A stretch of DNA of 64,000 bases from Chanos chanos (lineage: Eukaryota; Chordata; Actinopteri; Gonorynchiformes; Chanidae), in assembly GCF_902362185.1 (NCBI RefSeq), contig NC_044507.1, forward strand, positions 13,588,544 through 13,652,543, in the 5' to 3' direction. The notes below the pieces were generated by a model. The model searched no databases. It was given only the letters and a program-made list of their open reading frames with translations, and had not been told where the DNA came from. Of this stretch, positions 1 to 10,900 are shown piece after piece. Numbering within the stretch: the stretch's first letter is position 1; every line of letters begins with the position of its first letter. Made by a program: the position numbers and the translations under genes.

Positions 1-139
1 TGACAGATTCTACTAGCTTAAAACTCCAAAAATAGCACTCAGCATGGGGAAAGCTATTTCGGCCAGAGAAATTACATACTGCAGAGCAGGCCTTCTATAC
101 GCATAGGCCACAGATAAAATATATTTTACTTCATAGATC

Positions 140-279
140 TTGCCCTGTGATAGACTGGCGACCTGCCCAGGGTGTGTCCCCACCTTTTACCCATGAGCGC
201 TGGGATAGGCTCCAGCACCCCGCGACCCTAATTAGGATAAAGTGGCTTGGAATATGAATGAATGAATGAATGAATGAAT
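140..279 (+). mobile_element. LINE2/V-SINE-type 3' tail with (TGAA)n
   Basis: The stretch CTGGCGACCTGCCCAGGGTG, then GGGATAGGCTCCAGCACCCC and GGATAAAGTGGCTTGGAATA, followed by tandem TGAA units (255-279), is the familiar conserved 3' tail shared by fish LINE2-clade and V-SINE elements. Only the tail is present, so the copy is 5'-truncated. The family is assigned from memory of the consensus. Confidence 0.65.
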
Positions 280-693
280 TTATAGGTTTTTAAATACTAC
301 TATTCTTTAAAAATACTATCACAATGTCCTTCAAGACAATTCTGTTTCCACCATACAGAGGAAAAAAAACCCCCACAGATTTTCTTTCTTTTTTTAATCT
401 TAATCACAGATTTTAGGATAAGATTTCAGGCATTCTAATCTGTGATATGGAGTTTCTCAGAAACCAGCTAAAGAAGAGACCAGTCCACTCATACTGCACA
501 GAGAGTCAATCATTATTCAGAGGTGACAGCATGCATTTAGGTAATGCGTAAGCAACTGTCTCGCTTCAGAGTGTTTTCATCCTCTAACGGGGTGTGAGGA
601 TTTACTGTAATCTCCCAATAAAAGGGACTTCATGACAGCATGACAGTCTACCAGGTCTTGTAAGACTCATTGAGGACATGTAGTGAATCACAG

Positions 694-695
694 GA

Positions 696-786
<91 letters not shown>

Positions 787-798
787 AAGTGAGAGAGA
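694..798. repeat. (GA)n microsatellite
   Basis: About 105 bases of GA dinucleotides, regularly interrupted by GAAA. Confidence 0.97.
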
Positions 799-2817
799 CA
801 GAAACTGACACGCAGGATCAGAACTAGTTTTATCTAACAGTGATTGCACTTTTCACCATGACAGAACATTCTGTATATAATGACCACTGCTGCACATTAC
901 TAACTGCTGGCAGGACCAGTGCCCTCTTTAAAGTGATACACTGTGTGTATGGTATAAAAGTTATGTTCTCTGAGATCTGCTCTTGTCTAGCAGTTTATGC
1001 GATGTCCAGTCCTATTCTATCCGTTACACTGGGGAAATCAATACCCTATTGTGGTACATACTTTAATATGTTGTATGTGCTTAAAGGTTTAATTGAGAGC
1101 TTGTGACTAAGAATTCTAATGTGTTTATTGCAAACAGCAAATGAGTCTTGGTTAGCAAATAGCACAGAAGTGAAAAACCTGCCTGCCAGCTTCCAATAAT
1201 ATTTCCTCATCAAAAGGCACAATGGAGGGTTATGATAGATGAATTATGTGAGATTCCAAGTTTCTGTTTCCTGTTACATCCCTAAATTGTGGGTAGCACA
1301 CTGAATAACTGCTGTTAACAGCAAAACATGTGCTCTACTCCATCAGTGTTTCCACATACTGGTGCAACCATATGGTTGCTATCTAACTGTCAATTTGAAG
1401 AAGCCTGTTGTGAAGCTAAGACAACAGATATGTGTTTAATGTGTTTATATTTTGCTTTATTTCATGGGGATAAATAAGAAATTCAGAAATATGAAGCAAT
1501 AATTTCACTTTAAAAAAGAGGACAGAGAAAAGATAAGATGGTCAAGAACACAAGTTTATAGAGGAGAAAGAGATAGAGAGAATTGTTGAAGAGAAATGGA
1601 ACAATCTGAAATAAACAGAAAGTGAAGTTTATTTCTGTGATTAAGCTCCCCCTCTCTTAAAATCACACAAGGCAACAAAAAAGTCACAATACATTTACTA
1701 TAAATGTCAACTCATCCAGACTTTGGAGGGAGAGGGCCAGGGTAGGTTAAAAAGCAAAGATTTTAGTGACCATTCACGGACAGTAATTCCGGTTGACAGA
1801 ACAGCCCATGGGAAATAGTGCACTCTGAATTAAGCTCGCAGGTCTCCTACTATAACAGACATACAAGGCTCAGTAGCACGAGTGCGCTCCATAACAGTCT
1901 AGATGAATGGGCAGAATATTCTTTGATATCAACAGCTTAATTTGCTGACTCTCATTCACTGCTTGTAAACATTTAGATTGCCAAATGCAAATTAGATCAT
2001 TCTGATAATCACAGATAATGCCCTCAGATTGTGGTTGTGCGCCATGCCAATGCCATAGCTCATTCTTAATTCCCTGATTCAAGCAAAACCCCAGAAGTGG
2101 GACCTTTTTGATTTCAGTCTGGCAGAGGTACATCCAATTTGGCTGATCAAAGAATCCTAGGGCCTATCATCGATTTAGCTGTTCGTTTTACTAGTGGTGA
2201 ACAAAAGGAAATAAATTCCTGTTGTGGGAAGAGACAAACTCTAGACGTTAATTAACTCTGAACAGAGCTGATTAAATTACACTGACTCAGGGAAAATACA
2301 CTGAAAGAGAATAGCTTGATCCAGTGCAATGCTGTGCAGTGATGCGTTGATTGTTGACTTCATGTAGGTGAAACTATTTAAGCAAAGCTTACTACTAAGA
2401 ACATGAGATTATCTATACGGACATATCGGTCAAGTTTTAGACATGAGATTTCTCCTACTAATTTTTTCAGTCCCAACTAACAAACTAACACTAAAACAGT
2501 ACAGAGTGGATTTCAATAAAGCAAGCCCAGTTTGAAAAGTGCCGCTATGTTCATTAAAGAGCCTCAGCGGTATCCCTCTTTGCCTGTTTAGGTAATGCTC
2601 TTACAGGCTGCACTGTGGATAGACAGGAGGGGACTGGAGGGATTGACAGGGGAAGGCTAATAGGTGATGTCAGGTAAAGTTATGTTGAGGATGGCTGATT
2701 TGAACAGGCTTATAGGACCTGAGTCAGTCCACAGGGGCAACCTTCAACCGACAGGTTGGTGCTGAGACTCCTTTGCGTCACGGGGTCAAAAGCTGCCTTG
2801 AGCACAAAGCAGGGACA

Positions 2818-2850
2818 GAGAGGAGAGGAGAGGAGAGGAGAGGAAAGGAG
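2818..2850. repeat. (AGGAG)n short tandem repeat
   Basis: About six pentamer copies in purine-only sequence. Confidence 0.9.
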
Positions 2851-4465
2851 GGGAACAGGACTTAAATTTCAGCTAGAGAGAGGAGACATAGGAACAGAGC
2901 GATGCTGCTGAAGCAGCCAAAGGGAGCCCGAGAAGTGAGAAAATAAGAAAAGCCACCGAACATCAGAAAACTCTAATATATTCTTAAACATGAGAAAAAT
3001 GATTCACAGACTGCACTGAAAACATGGTCCTGGACAAAGCTGTATTTTGAATGGTGACTCCTCATTCCAAGTGCAGTTTAGTTCAGGCCACACCAGACTT
3101 GCGTCACTAAATGTTAGTTTACATTAGTCTGTCTGCTGACAACACAGAGCCTTAGCACTACTGACCCGGGCTGCTCTTACACTGGCTGGAGACGCCTAAG
3201 GATTAAGAACATTTTGGCAGTCAAAGTCTAACTGATACGCGGTCTCAAAGACCATTTCAATAATCTGGAGGGATTACCCTAGAAACAATACAGGTCTCTT
3301 TGCATTCCTCGTTTGAACCCACTTGGCACACCTGGAAGTGTTTGATCTCAACTACCTATTCATAATTTTACTATCTTAAAATGTTAAGATGCAAAAAAGC
3401 AGCATGACACTTATGCCCAAAAATGATCATTCAGAAATCCTTTGCAGATAGTTTACCAAGACTGTCCATATATGAAAACACACATATATTCTTTGAAATG
3501 GTAAGTGACCATGATTATTTAAATGTATATACAACAGAATGTTCCCTTTCAAGTCATTTTCCATGTCCGGCTTATATCACACAGCATGAACCACGCAATG
3601 AATAATCTTGTATTCTATTCCTTTGCGATTTACATGTAAGAACTGCGATAACACACTCATATGCACTGATAATGCCACTAAAGAGCTGTCATCTGAACTC
3701 ACCTGAACTTGACCATCGCTGCAATCAAGAGTCCTAAAATACGTCGCTGTGATAAAATTTGCCAGATGTCAGAAACACTGTGAAGAATGCGACTTTCTTA
3801 GGTTCTTTGCCAAAGCCCCCTAACACCAGGAACACTAAATGGTGCAGAGGACGAATGTCAGTTTTTGGGCAGTGCAGTAGAAGGATGCCGATGCCAACTC
3901 CGGAGCTCAGACACACAGGCTGCAGTGGACAAACGAAGATTCAACTTGCCCGCACGTTTCCTTAAGCGAGTACAAAGATACATGTATAGCCTACACGCCA
4001 TGTAAAACACATTTCGCTTCGACGTATTCCTGTGCAAGCGGAAAAACTTCCATCTCTTGCAGGTGTGCCTCTCTCTCTTTGCGTTGTTGTTACGGTGTGA
4101 TAAATGCAACCCAGATGCACAGAAGCCCTTCCCCTCGTACTCTGTCGCCAGGACAAGCGCACCAATCTGATTATAGCTGCAGTACGGCGCTCTAATCCAG
4201 ATTAAATAATCATCGTCAGCACTACCTGCCTTTTCCGACTGACAGCACACCGGCTAGTGTCATTCCTCCTCCTGTCTTCTGCAGCTTCTGATGGAAGTTA
4301 TGCTCCTTCGTTTATAACGGTATATTTGCCCTCACCTCTCTTCCTCGAGACAAAACCGCAGAGTACTTATGTAATTATCTGTGTCAGTCGTAGATGCACA
4401 TCTTTTTGTCAGTCATGGAGTTTGTTAGTCGTCTTGTAAATTATAATTGATTACCATAGTTTGAT

Positions 4466-4555
4466 AAAAACAAACAAACAAAAATAAACAAAACAAACAA
4501 ACAAAGCAGAAAATCAAAAACAAACAAACAAACAAACAAAAAACCAACAACCAAA
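4466..4555. repeat. (CAAA)n tandem repeat
   Basis: An interrupted array of CAAA tetramers over about 90 bases. Confidence 0.93.
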
Positions 4556-6242
4556 CAGTAAAACTATAATGTGATTATAAATCGTTTATTATTTTTTTTT
4601 AACAAAGTCATCATAACCCAACAACACTGTTGTCAGTGGTGCTGTCTTGGTTCACTAGCTATACTGGGGTTCATGTTCTCACTGCAGTTTACAGATCATG
4701 TCACATAGAGAACCGTGAGTGTGGATTTTGCAGGAATCAGCGATCAGACATACTGGATTAAAGCATATCCTGCTCTCCCATATCGGAGAGGGGGGGGGGG
4801 GGGTCCCAGAACTGGCCAGCTGGTACACATGTGGTTCAGCATACTGGTCTTGAGACTGCTAACAACAATAACATGCCACTTTTTGTTTCACCAGTGTCTA
4901 GAGTTCAAGTAAACTTCTTCTTCTTCTTTTTCTTCTACTTTATTTTTATTTTTTGCAGACTTCATCAATAATGCAGTATCATACACAATAAAATTCAGAT
5001 TCTGAGATGACAAAGAAGTATCAAGTTATGAATTATGCACATTTATATATGTGTCATCAATGTGAAAATTTGGCTCCTGTAAACACCAGACCATCATTAC
5101 CTACTATTGTGAGGCATGACCTGCAGGCCTCACTGTTTTCCTCCTGACTGAATGTTCTGTTTTCTTAATGAAAGGATCACAGGGCAACAGATGGGACATG
5201 GGTTAAATGACAGACTTTTACAAGGTAAATCCTAATAAAATATTCTCTAGTCTATAGCTTGTTAAATGACAATTTGGACATCATAAAAAAATATTCTTCT
5301 TCCATACTTTGTTCATCATCAAATAAAGGATGAAAGAAAATAACGGTAGAAGGTCTCTACGGGCCAAGCCCCTGGATAATAGCATCAAAACATTTTTTAG
5401 TTACACTACAACATATGCCACCATTTGCTGAATGGATACATTCTATAACAGCATTTTAGGTCCACAAAAGACCAGACTGTGCAACAAGTGAGGGTATATT
5501 TTGATTATTTATGGAGTTTCTGAATACAGGTGTTGAATACTAAATGAAATGTATTTACTGTTTTGATATGTTATTGAAATAAACTAAAAACAAAAAATTG
5601 CCACTTCTGGTGGAGCATATATGTAGTAGTGCAACTGATACAATACATTACATCGACAAATTTCATAAAGTAACAGAACTTTGTTTGTAGTAAATGGTCT
5701 CGTGTAATATAAATACCAGATTCATTCTGACCGAATTAGCCTCCGAAAAATAAGAATACACTCCGTTTAACAAGTGACCCACTATCCAGGTGAAAATGAA
5801 CTAAAAATTCAGGTAAAAAAATCCATTTTAAAATTAAGATTTAAGATAACAAAATACAAAACAAAACTTGATGGGGGACTTGATACTCGGAACGGCAGTA
5901 AAAGTACTGTGCACAAAAGAAACCCCGAAACATTTGTTTAATTTGCTCACCAGCAATTCTGAACATTTCTGGGGGAAAAATCACGAATTTTGCACTGCAA
6001 ATGGACTGTTCTGTTGCAACCCGTCAAATAGCTTTCTGGCAAACATGCAAAGTATCCGTTTTGCCTCAGGTTAGTCACACTGGTTGTTGACGATGTACAG
6101 CCCGATATACTGCTCCCCTAAGCATTATTCTACACTTTATTTAAGATACTCTTTTTGCCCCTAAATCACCAGGGCCCGACACTGTTAAGTAACGGACTTT
6201 TCCCTCCGTTTTAGGTTACTGATGAGAAAGGCTGCTAACTGC

Positions 6243-6324
6243 TATAAAACTGGTGTCGCTGTGGAGCTACGGCTGCTTGTACAACAGGGACTAAGAAACC
6301 ACGTGATGTAGCTACATTTCCCAG
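6243..6324 (+). promoter_or_regulatory. msrb1: msrb1 proximal promoter: TATA-like box, E-box, ZNF143/STAF-like site
   Basis: Upstream of the msrb1 ATG are TATAAA (6243-6248), a CACGTG E-box (6300-6305) and GCTACATTTCCCAG (6311-6324). The last differs by one base from the vertebrate promoter motif ACTACAnnTCCCAG bound by ZNF143/THAP11. The transcription start is inferred, not seen. Functional use of each site is a prediction from motif match and position only. Confidence 0.45.
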
Positions 6325-6435
6325 TATCAGGTTTTCCCAGAGAGAGAGAGTTAGCAATCAGTTGGTGAAGAGTCGTTGTTAGTTACGTACACTGTATTCT
6401 TAAACTCATTTGTTTCCCTTATAACTGGTGGAAAA

Positions 6436-7820
6436 ATGTCATTCTGTGCTTTTTCCGGTGGGGAGATCTATAAGGATCATTTTCAGCCCGGTAAGTCGAC
6501 GAAAATAGTTCTGCGCAAAGTCGGACCACAGTATTAGTAATAGGCTACAAAACATTAAATAAACATGACGCAAGCTTCGCTTTCTCCATCAACTGCAACT
6601 ATCAAATTAAATTAACCAATTATGCCAATTCTGATGTTGTAGTTACGACCGAAATCGGCATTATTCTTGTCAACAAAATACGTGTACATTCCTGTACAAG
6701 TGGACTTTCCTTTCATCCATGATTACGCAAGGTTGTTACAAAAACACCAGTATCTACACTTAGTTTTTAACTGTCTCTCTCTCTGTGTGTGTTTGTGTGT
6801 GTGTGTTTTCATTAATTCATTTACTTATTTACTTTCTAAGACGTCTAACTTTTTTTTTTTTTTTACCTCGTATCTAAGCCATCTGTGCATATGCGCACTT
6901 TTAAACATCCACAACGCACGTGGGACAGCCATGCATCTTACTGAAGTGGATTTTGCAGCTTTGTACTCTTGCTGGAGTCACTATTCAACACATGCTCACT
7001 TTCTAACATGTGTTTGTTGTTTACCTGTCACCCACAGGGATTTATGTGTGTGCAGAGTGTGGACATGAGCTATTCTCCAGCAGGTCAAAATACGAGCACT
7101 CATCTCCCTGGCCTGCTTTCTCAGAGACCATCCATGAAAACAGTGTGTCTAAACAAGAGGAGAGATGGGGAGCATACAAGGTATTCACAGCCACCATAAT
7201 TCAAACAAATTAACCATCACACATTACTTTCCGGTAATACTGTAGCATTACACATGTGTTAACAAGGTTTGAGTATAATGACTTTATTGCAGAGAATACC
7301 GTTTGTCTGTACTAAGGATGTGTGATTCTACGTTTTACATTGTAGGTTCGCTGTGGGAAGTGTGGGAATGGACTGGGTCATGAATTTGTGAATGATGGAC
7401 CCAAAAACGGCCTGTCACGGTTCTGAATATTCAGCAGCTCGCTGAAGTTCGTCCCTAAAGGTGCAACTCCAGAGCTCAGCGATTTTAACCGAATGTTCTA
7501 GATTTATTGATTTTATGATGAAGTTTTTGCTTTTTTTGCAGAAACATGCAAACATGAAACATGAAAAGTACTTTTTTTTTTTTTGGATGCTTATTTGGAC
7601 AAATATGTGAAAGACCTGTTTTTCTCTGTTTAGTTCTCAAACTTGGCCATTAGTGTAGTTCTGCTCAGTGGACACATTTCAGTAATTGAGTGACATGCTA
7701 CACAGAGAACAAAATGAAGTGTTTTATTGCATTCACTGAAACATTTAATAGTAATTCATGTGGTTTAGATTCTCATACGCGCTCATCTGACCTTGTTTTT
7801 CAGAGAAGGGTGAGCAGTAA
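6436..7820 (+). CDS. msrb1: Methionine-R-sulfoxide reductase B1, selenoprotein (SelR/SelX)
   Basis: Four coding exons: 6436-6490, 7038-7180, 7346-7460 and 7804-7820, all with GT-AG borders and matching phases, giving 109 residues if UGA is read as Sec. The product reduces methionine-R-sulfoxide in proteins. It begins MSFCAFSGG and carries the two zinc-binding CxxC pairs (C23/C26 and C69/C72), the stretch [18 protein letters not shown], and [11 protein letters not shown]. The codon at 7424-7426 is TGA, at residue 93 in the [16 protein letters not shown] context. This is the catalytic selenocysteine of the family (Sec95 in human, whose protein is two residues longer before this point). Coding continues in frame after the TGA, through a further intron, to TAA at 7818-7820. 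A SECIS element lies in the 3' UTR. Family identity and recoding are firm; the short last exon (EKGEQ) is a little less certain. Confidence 0.96.
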
Positions 7821-7884
7821 GTGAGCCAGAGTGGAGTGGAGACATGAGAGCGATGAGAATGTATAGAGGGACTTGATCCTGTAT

Positions 7885-7968
7885 CCAGTGCTGACAGTGT
7901 ATGAAGTGAACTGTTATAAAGCCCACGTGGGGACCTTCAGTACACAGATGTATTTATGGCATCACTGG
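7885..7968 (+). promoter_or_regulatory. msrb1: SECIS element in msrb1 3' UTR
   Basis: A stem-loop 65 bases after the msrb1 stop. The outer stem is CCAGTG (7885-7890) with CACTGG (7963-7968), a perfect 6-bp match. The SECIS quartet is formed by TGAA (7902-7905, within ATGA at 7901-7904) and AGAT (7946-7949), which gives the U.U, G.A, A.G, A.A non-Watson-Crick core. Helix II is GTGAACTG (7906-7913) with CAGTACAC (7938-7945), with one mismatch in 8 pairs. The apical loop has the conserved A run (AAA, 7918-7920), 13 bases after ATGA. The structure was folded by hand. It recruits SBP2/eEFSec to decode the UGA at 7424. Confidence 0.87.
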
Positions 7969-10900
7969 AAAATGAGGACAGTCTCTCTCCAGCGAAACCA
8001 GACTATCAGTCGACACGCACAAAAACGTCCAGTTATTCTTTCTCAGCTTCACACAGGATAATCTAGTTTTTGTCTTTCTTATGCTGTTAAAACAATTATA
8101 AAACCAAAAAAAAAAAAAGAAAAAGATCATTAACAGTAATGTAAATCAGTAGCAGCACAGAAGTGCTATTCTTAATCAATCCCAAATGTTTAAAAGCACA
8201 ACTTTATGTATCACTCAGATTGTTTCATAGCACATTCAGAACCAGCAAACAGATCATCGTTTTTGCACTTACAGAGCAATTGAGTAAATTATATTTTTAA
8301 AAAGAAAATCTTTATGATTGACAGCGTATTTCTTGTTGTCTGTTATTTCGGTTTCCATGGGGTCAAGGTTTACTGTAGGTTTCCATTGGTTTCCATGCCC
8401 ACCTTTTCTTGTTAAGAGATACAACATGTATCACAGAGGGGAAATCTGGACTTTTTTTTGGGTTTGATTTAATTATTACACAAACCAAGGACACGGCAAG
8501 ATTTATATACCCTTGTTATTGTGAAAGCATTCTCTTTTTACTTAAACAGATCATTGCATCAGCACTTGGGAGGACTTAAATGAGATGTTTAATATGTAAA
8601 AGATTTATTTTCCACTGAGTCCATAAGGTCTTCAGAATTTTCAGATGTATCACTTTTTAACAAAATTTAGAAAAGATAGCCAAATAATTCCTACAAATGT
8701 TCTCATGTGGGGCTACTCAGAATTGTATTTGTGGCCAAAGTCACTGCATTTAGAGTTAACAAATGACTAGTGTCTCAGTCAGACATTTTATTATGTAATT
8801 TTTTTTTCAGTGTGACCCTCTGAGTAATCAATCAGTAATATGGCAATTTCATAAGGTATGTGTTGGACTCCTGCCATTCTTACATGCCGTGTCATAGTCT
8901 GTCTTAGGGTGTAATACCACTGTCTGCCCTCATGGTGGTGGTGTTACCCAATTGGTGGATCACTTCTATCGACTGGCAAGCTGTTGTGTATCTACAAACT
9001 GACAGACAATAGTGCTACGCAGAATGGCGATCTTAAGAATAGACTTCGGCGAGATAGTGGTGTATCTACCTCATTTTATATTGGGCTGAACAACAACCCC
9101 AGAGAAAATGAGTTCATGCCAGCAGAGTCAGGTGGTAGATAAGAGAACCGCAGATAAAACTGTTCTCATAACCGCAGACATTGGACATTTCAGGACTGTT
9201 AATGTCCTGTATCGCCATTGTAAGAATGTTGATTAGAATACTTATTACTATCATCATAGTCATCATCATCGCCACTGTTTTCATCATCATCATCATTAGT
9301 GTAGTTACATAGATAATTATGCTTTGACACTAATTGTTTGTGCGTTGTAACTGTTTGTGGTGACACAAAAGACATTCTAACTAATTGTGTCAAAGATTCT
9401 GTATGTTTCTCTTATTTTGTCAAAGGCAGTATGCTGAACATTGTGGGCACTTGTTATACTGAAACTCATCCTCCCAATGAACCTCTAGTTTTTAACAGTC
9501 TGCTCTGTTATTTTTCCCATCTGGGGGAAACAGTGCCAACCTCACCCACTCATTTCCACTCTTAAAATGCCCATTAACGTGAAATGATGTTGTAAACCTA
9601 TGTAGCATTAAGGAATAGAGGGCCAGATAAAGTTGTCTTTTGATGAGATAACAATGTAAGTAATCTGAAAGCAGTGATAATGAGTGTGACAATGGGCAAA
9701 AATGACGGAATGCCTATTAAAAACAGGCTTCATCACCCTAAGCATCTGTGCAGCCTGAGGAAGCAGACAGGAAGAGCTGATTGTCATGAGGTTATAGTCA
9801 CAGTTCCTCTCCTGACCTCTGAGGCTAATTTTGCTAATAAGCAAGAAGGACAGTAATTAGATTATATCACTACTTCCCTCATGGCATGCTCTCAGACTTC
9901 CCCTGGGACTGAAGTCTGTCAGTAAGAATAACTCACCAAAAAAAAAAAAAAAGCCCATCTTGATCTGATGAGAGACAGAGCAGCTAGCAGTTAGCAGTGG
10001 TTAGCATCTACACCTGCTTTCACTCTGAGACAGGCAGAATTCAGTTGTATCCAGCCAAGCAGCATACAGACACATCATTAGATGTACTGAGGCCTCTTTA
10101 TGGACACATCAGATTACTAACATTTTCCAGACACCATTTCAAGATGTTTTAAATGTATTGTCATACATTAAACAGGAGCATTCAGCTAATTAACCCCAGT
10201 CATAGATGACATTAATGTATGTAGTTGTAGAAATGTACGTAGTTGTAACCTAAAGCCAGTTATAATGAATAGTGTCTCTCTATAGTGACTTTTCTCTTGT
10301 GCTCTCAGGCATATATGTAGATTATGAAGTTGGATAAACTAATAACGTATCAGTGAACAATCCATTAATGAACGTTCTATTAATTTTCATTTGTTTACAT
10401 GAGCGCTGTATATTACATGATGCAGTTTGAATCAAAGGGTTATAGAGGTCATTGAAAAACAATAATGCTTGTTGCACATTTGTGAAGCATACTAACAGCA
10501 TCAACTGGAATCAATGTCTTGAGTGTAAACACACATGCAGAGCTCTGGGCTCATTCAGAGTATGTTGTATTTCAAGGCTGCAGCCCATGTGTTGCCCAAG
10601 GCAGACATGAGGGCCTGTGCCGGCATAACCAAACATCTGTCTTTTACTCTGATGAATGAGACTGTAAACAGCGTTGGGTCTGTGATTTCCGCTTCAGATC
10701 AAAGGAGGGGACTTCTGAGTTTCAAGGCCTTGAGTGCTGTGTGTGGAATGATTTGAAAATTTCGTTAGGAAAAAAGAATGAGGTTTGCTGCAGTATTGAG
10801 GTGCAATTCTGCGCCAGACATCACATTTTCAGAGTGCACTGCTTCCAGAAAAACTTTGGTTAGAGATGATGTTGATCTACTATAGAAAGTGACAGAATTC

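Larger units (their letters stand above)
280..6242. other. No secure gene; AT-rich flank
   Basis: Apart from the microsatellites listed and a possible minus-strand exon near 3.7 kb (see findings), I see no gene, RNA or recognisable transposon here. The ORFs present are short and have no family features. Confidence 0.6.

Noticed and set aside
602-811. Ser/Leu-repeat ORF (and similar ones near 15.0, 16.2 and 33.3 kb)
   Set aside because: Translations of GA/CT microsatellites.
3858-4250. 130-codon minus-strand ORF
   Set aside because: No family features; overlaps other equally long frames in the same CpG-richer patch.
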